From Microbacterium marinum (GTDB lineage Bacteria > Actinomycetota > Actinomycetes > Actinomycetales > Microbacteriaceae): a stretch of DNA of 64,000 bases. The DNA lies in assembly GCF_014204835.1 (NCBI RefSeq), contig NZ_JACHMD010000001.1, positions 3,038,001 to 3,102,000 on the forward strand, read 5' to 3'. Shown here piece after piece: positions 43,947 to 52,914 of the stretch. The position numbers and the translations under genes are program-made. The notes under the pieces are model-generated. The model saw nothing but the letters and a program-made list of their open reading frames with translations, was not told the origin of the DNA and did no database searches. How positions within the stretch are numbered: the stretch's first letter is position 1; each line of letters begins with the position of its first letter.

Positions 43947-44027
43947 GGCGAAGTACCCGACATGCACCGTCGGGCCATCGGCACCTCGATGACCGAGCGT
44001 GCACTCAACGAAGAGAATGGTGATCAC

Positions 44028-45317
44028 ATGAGGACCAGACGGTTCGCAATGGGGGCCGCGGCCTTCGCCGCCGCAGCGCTCGTGATGAGCGGATGTGCCG
44101 CGGGGGGCGGCGACACGGGGAGCGACGGCAACGTCGAGATGACCCTGTGGCAGAACTCGACGACCGGCCCCGGCCAGCAGTTCTGGAAGGACGCCATCGC
44201 GGCATTCGAAGAGGAGAACGACGGCGTCACGATCAAGATGCAGTCCGTCCAGAACGAAGACATGGACGGCAAGCTCCAGACGGCGCTCAACGCGGGCGAT
44301 CCGCCCGACATCTTCCTACAGCGCGGCGGCGGCAAGATGACCGCGATGGTCAACGCCGGCCAGCTGATGGACCTCACGGACCTCATTTCGGATGACATCC
44401 GGGGCGAGATCTCCGAGGGTTCGTTCGCCGCTGAGACGTATCAGGACAAGGTGTGGGCGATGCCCCTGTCGGTCCTGCCCGGCGGCTTCTTCTACAGCCA
44501 GGACGCCTTCGACGAGGCGGGCATCACCGAGAACCCCACCACGATCGACGACCTCAAGGACGCGGTCGGCGAGCTGAAGGGCACCGGCATCGCGCCCATC
44601 GCCCTCGGCGCGAAGGATGCGTGGCCGGCGGCGCACTGGTACTACTTCTTCGCGATCCGCGAGTGCAGCCCGAAGGTGATCGAAGAGACCGGCGACTCGA
44701 AGGACTTCAGCGACGAGTGCTGGACGCGGGCCGCGGACGACCTCATCGACTTCGCGGAGACGGAGCCGTTCAACGAGGGCTTCCTCACCACCGCCGCCCA
44801 GCAGGGCGCCGGCAGCTCGGCCGGCCTCATCGCCAACCGCAAGGCCGCGATGGAGCTCATGGGCGCCTGGAACCCCGGCGTGATCGCGTCGCTGACTCCG
44901 GACGAGAAGCCGCTCCCCGACCTCGCCTGGTTCCCCTTCCCCGAGCTCGACGGCGGTGATGGCGAGCCCGGCTCGATCATGGGTGGCGTCGACGGCTACT
45001 CCTGCGCCGCGCAGGCGCCGAAGGAGTGCGCCGACTTCCTCAACTTCATCGCGAGCTCCGAGCAGCAGAAGGCGTACTACCAGGCCTTCCAGTCGCCGCC
45101 GGTCAACTCCGTTGCACAGGAAGAGGTCACCGAGCCCTACCTGCAGCAGATCCTCGAGGCGTACAACAACGCTCCGTTCGTGTCGCAGTGGCTCGACACG
45201 GTCCTCGGCCAGAACGTGGGCAACGCGCTCAACGTGGCGGTCGTCGACCTGCTCGCGGGCAACAGCGACTCGGGCAAGTTCATCGAGGCCGTGACCGCGG
45301 CAGGCGCGCAAGGCTGA
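44028..45317 (+). CDS. ABC sugar-binding lipoprotein (xylo-oligosaccharide type)
   Basis: 429 residues. A lipoprotein signal peptide ends in the lipobox LVMSGC, so the mature protein is anchored by Cys22 or 23 outside the membrane. The rest is a family 1 extracellular solute-binding fold: MTLWQNSTTGPGQQFWKDAI, GDPPDIFLQ, ELMGAWNPGVI and a C-terminal helical lobe. It begins the operon with two permeases and a GH3 enzyme, like BxlE of Streptomyces, which binds xylobiose. The open frame continues upstream through the promoter; the ATG at 44028 begins the signal peptide. Sugar specificity is inferred from context. Confidence 0.87.
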   Translation: MRTRRFAMGAAAFAAAALVMSGCAAGGGDTGSDGNVEMTLWQNSTTGPGQQFWKDAIAAFEEENDGVTIKMQSVQNEDMDGKLQTALNAGDPPDIFLQRGGGKMTAMVNAGQLMDLTDLISDDIRGEISEGSFAAETYQDKVWAMPLSVLPGGFFYSQDAFDEAGITENPTTIDDLKDAVGELKGTGIAPIALGAKDAWPAAHWYYFFAIRECSPKVIEETGDSKDFSDECWTRAADDLIDFAETEPFNEGFLTTAAQQGAGSSAGLIANRKAAMELMGAWNPGVIASLTPDEKPLPDLAWFPFPELDGGDGEPGSIMGGVDGYSCAAQAPKECADFLNFIASSEQQKAYYQAFQSPPVNSVAQEEVTEPYLQQILEAYNNAPFVSQWLDTVLGQNVGNALNVAVVDLLAGNSDSGKFIEAVTAAGAQG

Positions 45318-45319
45318 GT

Positions 45320-46336
45320 ATGGACACCCGCGAGATGTCCGACACGGACGCATCCGATCTCGCGCAGCACGACGGGGGCGGCATCACGCCGCCCCCGTCC
45401 GTGCCGCGAGTACGCCGCAAGCCGCGCGGTCTCGGCTGGGCGGGGCGCCTCGAGGTGCTGCTGCTGGCCGGACCCGCCGTGGTGTTCTTCCTGGGCTTCG
45501 TCATCCTGCCGGTCGCCATGGCGGCCTACTACGGGTTCTTCCGCTGGTCCGGGTTCGGCCCGGCGACGGAATTCGTCGGTCTGCAGAACTACATCACGAT
45601 CTTCAGCGACCCGAACTTCCAGAGCGCGCTCGCCCACAACGGCTTCATCGTCCTGATGTCGATCGTCCTGCAGGGACCGATCGCCATCCTCCTGGCGCTG
45701 CTGCTGAACCGGAAGATGCGTGGCCAGTCGGTCATCCGCGTCCTGATCTTCGTCCCCTACGTCATCGCCGAGGTCGTCGTCGGCACCGGGTTCAGCCTCC
45801 TGCTGTCGACCAACGGCGCCGCCAACGGGATGCTCGAGAAGCTGGGCCTGGGCGGCCTCGCGCAGGACTGGCTCGCCGACCCGTCGATCGCTATCTGGAC
45901 ACTCATGGCGATCCTCACGTGGAAGTACGTCGGGTTCGCCGTCATCCTCTTCCTCGCCGGGCTCCAGGGCATCCCCGAGGAGCTCTACGAGGCGGCCGCC
46001 ATCGACGGCGCCTCCTACTGGCAGATCCAGCGCCGCATCGCGTTGCCGCTGCTCGCCCCGACCCTGCGGATCTGGGCGTTCCTGTCGATCATCGGCGCAC
46101 TCCAGCTGTTCGACCTCGTCTACATCATCTGGGGGCAGTACGTCTCCTCCGTCGCTGGCACCAACACGATGGCGATCTACATGGTCGTGACCGGCCGCAA
46201 TGCCGGCAACTTCGGCTACGGAAACGCCGTCGCCGTCGTGATCTTCGTGATCTCCCTCATCGTCGCGCTGATCTACCAGCGCTCCGTCCTCCGCCGCGAC
46301 ACCGCCGGTGCCATCACAGAGAGGGGCGTTCAGTGA
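45320..46336 (+). CDS. Sugar ABC transporter permease (MalF/CUT1 type)
   Basis: 338 residues. A 45-residue Pro/Arg-rich cytoplasmic tail precedes six membrane helices. The ATPase-docking EAA loop reads EELYEAAAIDGASYWQIQRR at about residue 220-240. It starts three bases after the stop codon of the binding protein and overlaps the next permease (GTGA). It pairs with that permease as the membrane channel. No ATPase gene is in the operon. Confidence 0.9.
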   Translation: MDTREMSDTDASDLAQHDGGGITPPPSVPRVRRKPRGLGWAGRLEVLLLAGPAVVFFLGFVILPVAMAAYYGFFRWSGFGPATEFVGLQNYITIFSDPNFQSALAHNGFIVLMSIVLQGPIAILLALLLNRKMRGQSVIRVLIFVPYVIAEVVVGTGFSLLLSTNGAANGMLEKLGLGGLAQDWLADPSIAIWTLMAILTWKYVGFAVILFLAGLQGIPEELYEAAAIDGASYWQIQRRIALPLLAPTLRIWAFLSIIGALQLFDLVYIIWGQYVSSVAGTNTMAIYMVVTGRNAGNFGYGNAVAVVIFVISLIVALIYQRSVLRRDTAGAITERGVQ

Positions 46337-47220
46337 GCGCCACCATGACCTTGACCACGGCTCCACCGGCAGGCGCCGCCCCGCGCCGCGCGCCGCGTCC
46401 GAAGCTGCCGTGGGGCTCCCCCGCCGTCTACTTCATCGCGTTCCTCGTCATCGCGCTCATGCTCGGACCGGTGATCTACATCATCATCGGCGGCTTCCGC
46501 TCGAACTCCGCGATCACGGTGGACCCGGCCGGATTCCCCGACCCGTGGAACATCGACAACTACGTCGGCGTCATCACCAGCGGACAGTTCTGGAGCCAGG
46601 TCGGCAACTCGACGCTCGTCGCCCTCGCGACGACGGTCGGCGCCGTGGCACTCGGACTGGCCGCCAGCTACGTCATCGCTCGGTACAGCTTCCGCGGCCG
46701 GGGTGTCCTCTACGCGCTCTTCGCCGCCGGCCTGATGTTCCCCATCACCGTCGCGATCACGCCGCTGTACATCGTGGTGCGCTCGCTCGGACTCATGAAC
46801 ACCCTTCCGGGGGTCATCCTGCCGCAGATCGCGTTCGCACTGCCGACGACGATCATCATCCTGGTCCCGTTCCTCCGCGCCATCCCCGACGAGATCCAGG
46901 AGGCCGCCTATCTCGACGGCTGCGGACGCCTGTCGTTCTTCTGGCGCATGGTGCTGCCGTTGGCCGTCCCGGGTGTCATCACGGTCGGCATCCTCGCCTT
47001 CATCGGCAGCTGGAACGCCTACCTCCTGCCGCTGTTCATCCTCAACAACGAGGCGCAGTTCACCCTCCCCCTGGGTGTGCAGGCGTTCTCCTCGCAATAC
47101 TCCGTCGACACCGCTCGCGTGTTGGCGTTCACGTCGCTGTCCATGCTCCCCGCTCTGGTCTTCTTCAGCCTGTTCGAGCGGCGCATCGTCGGCGGTCTCA
47201 CCGGCGCAGTGAAGGGCTGA
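46333..47220 (+). CDS. Sugar ABC transporter permease (MalG/CUT1 type)
   Basis: 295 residues with six membrane helices. The EAA loop IPDEIQEAAYLDGCGRLSFF lies near residue 185-205. The GTG start overlaps the preceding permease stop by four bases. GAQ-like C-terminus and the SNSAITVDPAGFPDPWNIDNY periplasmic loop are usual for the second CUT1 subunit. Followed one base later by the GH3 gene, so transport and intracellular hydrolysis are coupled. Confidence 0.9.
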   Translation: MSATMTLTTAPPAGAAPRRAPRPKLPWGSPAVYFIAFLVIALMLGPVIYIIIGGFRSNSAITVDPAGFPDPWNIDNYVGVITSGQFWSQVGNSTLVALATTVGAVALGLAASYVIARYSFRGRGVLYALFAAGLMFPITVAITPLYIVVRSLGLMNTLPGVILPQIAFALPTTIIILVPFLRAIPDEIQEAAYLDGCGRLSFFWRMVLPLAVPGVITVGILAFIGSWNAYLLPLFILNNEAQFTLPLGVQAFSSQYSVDTARVLAFTSLSMLPALVFFSLFERRIVGGLTGAVKG

Positions 47221-47221
47221 C

Positions 47222-49522
47222 ATGACCGATTCCCCGACGCAGGGCTCCGCGCGCGTGCGCGACCTGCTCGCACAGATGACGCTCGACGAGAAGGCCGCGC
47301 AGCTCGTCGGCTACTGGGTCGACCAGGGCGGCGAGGTCGTCGCCCCACTCGCCGACGAGATGGTCACGACCACCCGTTACGCCGATGCCACCGCGCACGG
47401 GCTGGGGCACCTGACCCGCGTCTACGGCACCCGGCCGGTCGACCCGGTCGAGCGCGCCGACTGGCTCTGGCAGGAGCAGCGGCGCCTCAAGACGGAGACC
47501 CGTCTCGGCATCCCCGCGATCGTGCACGAGGAATGCCTGACCGGACTCGCCGCGTGGAAGGCGGCGACCTTCCCCACCCCGCTCGCATGGGGAGCGTCAT
47601 TCGACCCCGAACTGGTCGCCGAGATGGCCGAGGCGATCGGCGCGTCGATGCGCGAGCTCGGCGTGCACCAGGGCCTCGCCCCCGTGCTCGACGTCATCCG
47701 CGATCCACGGTGGGGACGCGTCGACGAGTGCATCGGCGAAGACCCGTACCTCGTCGGCACCGTCGGCACCGCCTATGTCCGCGGCCTGCAGTCGAGCGGG
47801 GTGGATGCCACGTTGAAGCACTTCGTCGGATATTCGGCGTCGCAGGCGGCGCGCAACCACGCGCCCGTCCATGCCGGTCCCCGCGAGCTCGCCGACGTCT
47901 TCCTGCCGCCGTTCGAGATGGCTCTGCGTGACGGCGGAGCCCGCTCGGTCATGAACTCCTACGCCGAGATCGACGGCGAGCCGGTCGCCGCGAGCGGCCA
48001 CTACCTCGGTGACGTCCTGCGCGGCTCGCTCGGGTTCGCCGGCCCCGTCGTCTCGGACTACTTCTCCGTCGCGTTCCTGCAGTCCACCCACGGTGTCGCC
48101 GCAGATCTCGGCGAGGCGGCGGAGCTGGCGCTGCGCGCCGGCATCGACGTCGAGCTCCCCACGGGAGACGCCTACGCCGCCCCGCTGCTGCAGCGCGTCC
48201 GCGACGGGATCCTCGACGAGTCGGTCCTGGACCTCGCTGTGCTGCGCGTCCTGGAGCAGAAGGAGCGGCTCGGGCTGCTGGATGAGACCTTCGACACGGC
48301 GCCGACGGAGATCGACCTCGACGCTCCGCGCCACCGCGACCTCGCCCGGCGGCTCGCGGCGGAGTCGGTCGTGCTGCTGTCGAACGACGGGGCCCTGCCC
48401 GCTGCTCCCGTCCGCCGCATCGCTCTCATCGGTCCGAACGCCGACTCGTCCGACGCGCTCATGGGCTGCTACTCCTTCGTGAACCATGTGCTCGCCCACC
48501 ACCCCGGCACTCCCGCGGGCATCGAGATCCCGACTCTGAAGGACGCGCTGCGCGCGGAGTACCCGGATGCCGCTGTCGAGACTGTCGCCGGCTGCGACGT
48601 CGAAGGCGACGACCCGTCCGGCATCGCCGAGGCCGTCGCCGCTGCCCGGGGAGCCGAGCTGGCCGTCGTCGTCGTCGGCGACCGCGCAGGCCTCTTCGGC
48701 CGAGGCACGGTCGGCGAGGGCAACGACGTCGACGACCTCGAGCTGCCCGGCGTGCAGCGACAGCTCGTCGAGGAGGTCATCGCGACGGGTACTCCTGTCG
48801 TCATGGTCGTCCTCTCGGGCCGCCCGTACGCCATCGGGTGGGCCCTCGACGGTGTGGAGCGCCCGGCCGCCGTGCTCCAGGCCTTCTTCCCCGGCGAAGA
48901 GGGCGCCGACGCCATCGCCGGCATCGTGTCCGGCCGGACCGTCCCCTCGGGCCGCCTCCCGGTATCGCTGCCGCGGTCCGCCGGCGCCCAGCCCTTCACC
49001 TACCTCCACCCGAAGCTGGGCGGTCGCAGTGACATCACGAGCGCCGACCCGACGCCGGTCCGTTCGTTCGGCTTCGGTCTCAGCTACACGACGTTCTCAC
49101 ACGAAGACATCGAGGTGGCAGAGCAGTCCGCCACGACCGACGCTCTCACCGTGTCCGTCACGGTGCGCAACACCGGCCGCGTGGCCGGCGCCGACGTCGT
49201 GCAGCTCTACGGCCACGACGTGGTCGGCAGCACGACGCGGCCCGTCGCGCAGCTCCTCGCGTACCACCGCATCACGCTCGGCGCCGGCGAATCCGCACGT
49301 GTGCGGTTCGAGGTCCCGGCATCCCGATTCGCCTATGCCGGACGCGACGCCCGCCGCGCCGTCGAGCCGGGACGCGTCGACCTGTGGGTCGGGCCGTCCA
49401 GCGCGGACCGCGAGACGGTCGCGTCGGTGGAGTTCACCGGCCCCGTGCATGTCATCGATCCGGACGAGCCCCGCATCGCGACGGCCGACGTGGTGACGCT
49501 CGTGGGTGCGACGTCCGCATAG
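47222..49522 (+). CDS. GH3 beta-xylosidase/beta-glucosidase (BxlA-like)
   Basis: 766 residues, no signal peptide, so intracellular. The canonical order is seen: TIM barrel first (about 10-360) with KHFVGYSASQAARNH and the nucleophile Asp279 in VVSDYFSV, then the alpha/beta sandwich (about 370-610) with ESVVLLSNDGALPAA, then a fibronectin-III-like domain (about 650-740) with SFGFGLSYTTF. As the last gene of the transporter operon it should cleave imported xylo-oligosaccharides. Beta-xylosidase activity is inferred from the bxlEFGA-like synteny; beta-glucosidase activity cannot be excluded. Confidence 0.87.
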   Translation: MTDSPTQGSARVRDLLAQMTLDEKAAQLVGYWVDQGGEVVAPLADEMVTTTRYADATAHGLGHLTRVYGTRPVDPVERADWLWQEQRRLKTETRLGIPAIVHEECLTGLAAWKAATFPTPLAWGASFDPELVAEMAEAIGASMRELGVHQGLAPVLDVIRDPRWGRVDECIGEDPYLVGTVGTAYVRGLQSSGVDATLKHFVGYSASQAARNHAPVHAGPRELADVFLPPFEMALRDGGARSVMNSYAEIDGEPVAASGHYLGDVLRGSLGFAGPVVSDYFSVAFLQSTHGVAADLGEAAELALRAGIDVELPTGDAYAAPLLQRVRDGILDESVLDLAVLRVLEQKERLGLLDETFDTAPTEIDLDAPRHRDLARRLAAESVVLLSNDGALPAAPVRRIALIGPNADSSDALMGCYSFVNHVLAHHPGTPAGIEIPTLKDALRAEYPDAAVETVAGCDVEGDDPSGIAEAVAAARGAELAVVVVGDRAGLFGRGTVGEGNDVDDLELPGVQRQLVEEVIATGTPVVMVVLSGRPYAIGWALDGVERPAAVLQAFFPGEEGADAIAGIVSGRTVPSGRLPVSLPRSAGAQPFTYLHPKLGGRSDITSADPTPVRSFGFGLSYTTFSHEDIEVAEQSATTDALTVSVTVRNTGRVAGADVVQLYGHDVVGSTTRPVAQLLAYHRITLGAGESARVRFEVPASRFAYAGRDARRAVEPGRVDLWVGPSSADRETVASVEFTGPVHVIDPDEPRIATADVVTLVGATSA

Positions 49523-49531
49523 TCCTCGAGA

Positions 49532-49575
49532 GCCACAAGGGCCCCCGCCGTTCGCACGGCGGGGGCCCTCTTGGC
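49532..49575. terminator. Bidirectional terminator hairpin
   Basis: AGGGCCCCCGCCG at 49538-49550 pairs perfectly with CGGCGGGGGCCCT at 49557-49569 around TTCGCA; GCCACA/TTGGC extends it imperfectly. It lies between the convergent GH3 and arabinofuranosidase genes. Confidence 0.85.
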
Positions 49576-49589
49576 TTCTGGGGACCAGA

Positions 49590-51101
49590 TCACCGCAGCG
49601 TGACCACGACCCACGACACCCGCGGCAGTGCGACCCTCACGACGCCGTCGGCGCTCCGGTCGAGGTGGAGCTCGCGGAGCGCGACACGCTCCGGATCCTC
49701 GAGCGTGTTCCGCGCGTGCATGTCGTCGTCGGCGAGCACCTGCGCGGTCATCGTGGTCACCTCTCCGAGCAGCGTGAGGTCGATCTCGAGCGTCACCTCT
49801 TCGTCGAGGCTGCGATTGACGGCGAACAGTGCCGTCGACCCCGTGGCGGGGTCGTGCGTGGCGACCGCATCGACAATCGGAACGCGACCGTACTGCGCCG
49901 TGTCGTACTCGGGCGAGTCGAGCCGGACGTCGAGTGCGCGGCCGCGCGAGAGACGGGCGGACTCCGCGAAGGGGAAGAACGTGGTCTGACGCCAGGCGGG
50001 ACCGCCGGGCTCGGTCATGATCGGCGCGATCACATTCACGAGCTGGGCGAGGCTCGCCGCCTTGACCCGGTCGGCGTGACGCAGGAGGGAGATCAGCAGG
50101 TTGCCCACGACGACGGCATCCATCACCCGATAGCTGTCCTCCAGCAGACGCGGCGCAACGGGCCACTGGTCGATCTCGGTGATCTTGTCGACCTCGGTGA
50201 ACCGCGACTGATACCAGACGTTCCATTCGTCGAACGAGATGTTGATCCGCTTGTCGCTGCCGCGGGCCGCCCCCACGGCGTCGGCGGTCGCGACGACGCT
50301 CTCGATGAAGCGGTCCATGTCGGTCGCGGATGCCAGGAAGCTGCCGTCATCGCCGTCTTTCGGCTCGTAGTACGCGTGGCACGAGATGAAGTCGACGTCC
50401 TCGTACGTGCGCTCGAGGACGACACGCTCCCACTCGCCGAACGTGGGCATCTGCGCGCCCGAGCTGCCGCAGACCACGAGCTCGACGCCGGGGTCGACCT
50501 GTCGCATCGCCTTCGCCGTCTTCGATGCGATCTCGGCGTACTCGGCCGGCGTGCTCGCGCCGAGCTGCCAGGGGCCGTCCATCTCGTTTCCGAGACACCA
50601 CATCCGGATACCGTGCGGCTGGGGCGTGCCGTTCGCGGCGCGGCGGTCCGACCAGAACGAGCCGCCGGGGACGTTCGCGTATTCGAGCACGTCGAGCGCC
50701 TCGAGCACGCCACGCGTCCCGAGGTTCACGGCGTACATGAGCTCGGTGTCGGTCTTGCGCGCCCAGCGAGCGAACTCATCGAGGCCGATCTCGTTCGTCT
50801 CGGTGGAGTGCCAGGCGAGGTCGAGGCGACGGGGACGCTCCTCCCGGGGACCGACACCGTCCTCCCAGCGGTAGCCCGAGACGAAGTTGCCGCCCGGGTA
50901 CCGCACGGTGGTGACGCCGAGCTCGCGCACGAGGGCCATGACGTCGGTGCGGAAGCCGTCCTCGTCGGCGGAGGGATGCGAGGGCTCGTACAGCCCGTCG
51001 TACACGCAGCGTCCCAGGTGCTCCACGAAGGAGCCGAAGAGTCGGCGGTCCACCTCTCCCACAGACAGGCGAGGGTCGAGGGTCACGCGTGCAGTGGTCA
51101 T
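49590..51101 (-). CDS. GH51 alpha-L-arabinofuranosidase
   Basis: 503 residues, no signal peptide. FGSFVEHLGRCVYDGLYEPSHP at the N-terminus, acid/base Glu173 in CLGNEMDGPW and nucleophile Glu292 in FDEWNVWY match GH51, as do the C-terminal beta-sandwich strands. It removes arabinose side chains from arabinoxylan oligosaccharides inside the cell. The frame extends 15 codons to a GTG overlapping the preceding stop, but GGAAGA and the family's usual start favour the ATG at 51101. Last gene of the xylA operon. Confidence 0.92.
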   Translation of the reverse strand: MTTARVTLDPRLSVGEVDRRLFGSFVEHLGRCVYDGLYEPSHPSADEDGFRTDVMALVRELGVTTVRYPGGNFVSGYRWEDGVGPREERPRRLDLAWHSTETNEIGLDEFARWARKTDTELMYAVNLGTRGVLEALDVLEYANVPGGSFWSDRRAANGTPQPHGIRMWCLGNEMDGPWQLGASTPAEYAEIASKTAKAMRQVDPGVELVVCGSSGAQMPTFGEWERVVLERTYEDVDFISCHAYYEPKDGDDGSFLASATDMDRFIESVVATADAVGAARGSDKRINISFDEWNVWYQSRFTEVDKITEIDQWPVAPRLLEDSYRVMDAVVVGNLLISLLRHADRVKAASLAQLVNVIAPIMTEPGGPAWRQTTFFPFAESARLSRGRALDVRLDSPEYDTAQYGRVPIVDAVATHDPATGSTALFAVNRSLDEEVTLEIDLTLLGEVTTMTAQVLADDDMHARNTLEDPERVALRELHLDRSADGVVRVALPRVSWVVVTLR

Positions 51102-51142
51102 TCCGGTCTTCCGTTCGGACGGGATCGGGGCCCCGCTGACGG

Positions 51143-52234
51143 TCACCGCCAGCGCTCCGGCGGGGTCAGCGGGACGAGGGGCGGCACGTCGACGCGCGTG
51201 TCGATCTCGACCCGGCGGTTCTCGCGCGAGGACCGCAGCAGGCTCTCCATCACGTCGAGGACGTGCAGCGCCATGCGAGCGTCGGCGCGGGGGCCCGTCG
51301 GCGACGTGAACGCGTCGATGAGCCCGACGCCGCGACCGGCGCCGACGTAGCCCGCCGACGGCGCGACGGTCTCCCAGTCCACCCCGCCGAGTCTGCGGAT
51401 GCGGACGTCGCCGTCGAACATGTTCGGGTCGGGGACCATGAGCGATCCGGCATCACCGTGCACCTCGATCGGCGGCGCGGACGTCGCGACGCCGTCGAAG
51501 CTCGTCACGATGGTCGAGACCGCTCCGCTCGCGTGCTCCAGGAGTCCGCTGACATGCGTGTCGACCTCGACGGGCACGGTCCGGCCGGCGCGCGGGCCCG
51601 TCGCGATCGTCCGCTCGGCGCGCATGCGGCGCCCGGCGCCCGAGACGGCGACGACCGGCCCGAGCAGATGGACGAGACTCGTCAGATAGTACGGCCCCAT
51701 GTCGAACAGCGGCCCGCCGCCGGGCGCGTAGTAGAAGTCGGGGGCGGGATGCCACGCCTCGTGCCCCGGCGAGATCCAGGTCGCGGTCGCCGCGACCGGC
51801 CGCCCGAGCGCGCCGTCGTCGATGAGCCGGCGGGCGGTCTGCACCCCGGTGCCGAGGACGGTGTCAGGGGCGCCGCCGAACCGCACGCCGGCGGCATCCG
51901 CGGCCGCCACGAGATCCCGCCCCTCCGCGACCGTCATCGTCAGCGGCTTCTCGCCGTAGACGGACCTGCCGGCCGCGATCGCGGCGCGGGCGATGTCCGC
52001 GTGCGCAGCAGGGATCGTCAGGTTGAGCACCGTCTGCACCTCGCCACCGGCCATCAGGTCATCGACCGACATCGCCCGGGCGTGCGGAAGGGATGCCGCT
52101 GCCTCGGCCGCGCGCGCGGCATCCAGATCCGCAACGGCCACGATTCGCACGGCACTTCCGGCGGCGAACGTGTCGAGGTACTGGCGCGAGATGACCCCGA
52201 GCCCGACGATGCCTACGGCGTGCGGCCGGCCCAC
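51143..52234 (-). CDS. Gfo/Idh/MocA family oxidoreductase
   Basis: 363 residues. The NAD(P)-binding Rossmann motif is [17 protein letters not shown] (about 7-23). The catalytic-lysine EKPLTMTVAEG is near 90. The second domain has DMGPYYLTSLVHLLG. The family oxidises or reduces sugars, often at C3. The GTG start lies 22 bases inside the ThuA-like gene, with GAGAGGGG at good spacing. Together with the ThuA-like protein it resembles ThuB/ThuA, which process 3-keto sugars. Substrate in this locus unknown, presumably a xylan-derived sugar. Confidence 0.82.
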   Translation of the reverse strand: MGRPHAVGIVGLGVISRQYLDTFAAGSAVRIVAVADLDAARAAEAAASLPHARAMSVDDLMAGGEVQTVLNLTIPAAHADIARAAIAAGRSVYGEKPLTMTVAEGRDLVAAADAAGVRFGGAPDTVLGTGVQTARRLIDDGALGRPVAATATWISPGHEAWHPAPDFYYAPGGGPLFDMGPYYLTSLVHLLGPVVAVSGAGRRMRAERTIATGPRAGRTVPVEVDTHVSGLLEHASGAVSTIVTSFDGVATSAPPIEVHGDAGSLMVPDPNMFDGDVRIRRLGGVDWETVAPSAGYVGAGRGVGLIDAFTSPTGPRADARMALHVLDVMESLLRSSRENRRVEIDTRVDVPPLVPLTPPERWR

Positions 52235-52914
52235 AGCAGGCCCCTCTCGATGATGGTGCGGACATCGGGGTGGCGGAGGACGTCCGGTGAGTGGCCCGGC
52301 GTGGCGACGAAGATCCGCCCGGCGCCCCACTCGCGCGTCCACACGGCGGGGCTCACGATCGGCCGATGCCACGGGTGGTAGCTCTGCGTCGGATGCGTCG
52401 TCGTAGCCAGCACGTCGATGAGGTCGTCGTGGAGCACCCAGTACTGCTCGGTGTGCAGCGCGAAGTCGCCGATCCCCTGGGTGATCGGGTGCGCGCGGCC
52501 GAGATCGGTGATCTCGACGACGTAGTCGAGGTAGTTGTCGCGTTCGTCGCCGGGGCGTTCGTCGGGCTGACGCCCGGGGTGCGTCGCGAACTGGCCGCCG
52601 ACGAGCTGGAGGTAGTCGGCCTCGTTGCGGAAGGAATCGGCGATCCCGCCGTGCCAGCCGGCGAACCCGGCGCCCGCGGCGACGGCGTCGCGCAGCCCCT
52701 TGCTCGCCTCGCGCGAGATGGTCGACATCGTCACGCACTGGAGGATGAGGTCGACGTCCGCCATCGCGGCGCCGTCGGCGTACACCTCCGGGCTGTCCTC
52801 GACCCGCACCTCGAAGCCCTGCTCCCGCAGGAACGGCAGGAACAGCTCGGTCGCCTCGACGGGGTGGTGCCCGTCCCACCCGCCGCGGACGACGAGCGCG
52901 TGACGCCCGGTCAG
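52213..52914 (-). CDS. ThuA-like protein, probable CTG start
   Basis: 233 residues of the ThuA (trehalose utilisation) family, a glutamine-amidotransferase-like fold: [50 protein letters not shown] and a C-terminal [16 protein letters not shown]. No ATG, GTG or TTG is found in frame near the family start. The CTG at 52914 overlaps the xylB TGA (CTGA) and has GGAGGAGG four bases upstream, so CTG is the probable start. ThuA-type proteins act on 3-keto-glycosides made by the partner oxidoreductase, encoded directly downstream. Confidence 0.75.
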   Translation of the reverse strand: MTGRHALVVRGGWDGHHPVEATELFLPFLREQGFEVRVEDSPEVYADGAAMADVDLILQCVTMSTISREASKGLRDAVAAGAGFAGWHGGIADSFRNEADYLQLVGGQFATHPGRQPDERPGDERDNYLDYVVEITDLGRAHPITQGIGDFALHTEQYWVLHDDLIDVLATTTHPTQSYHPWHRPIVSPAVWTREWGAGRIFVATPGHSPDVLRHPDVRTIIERGLLWAGRTP

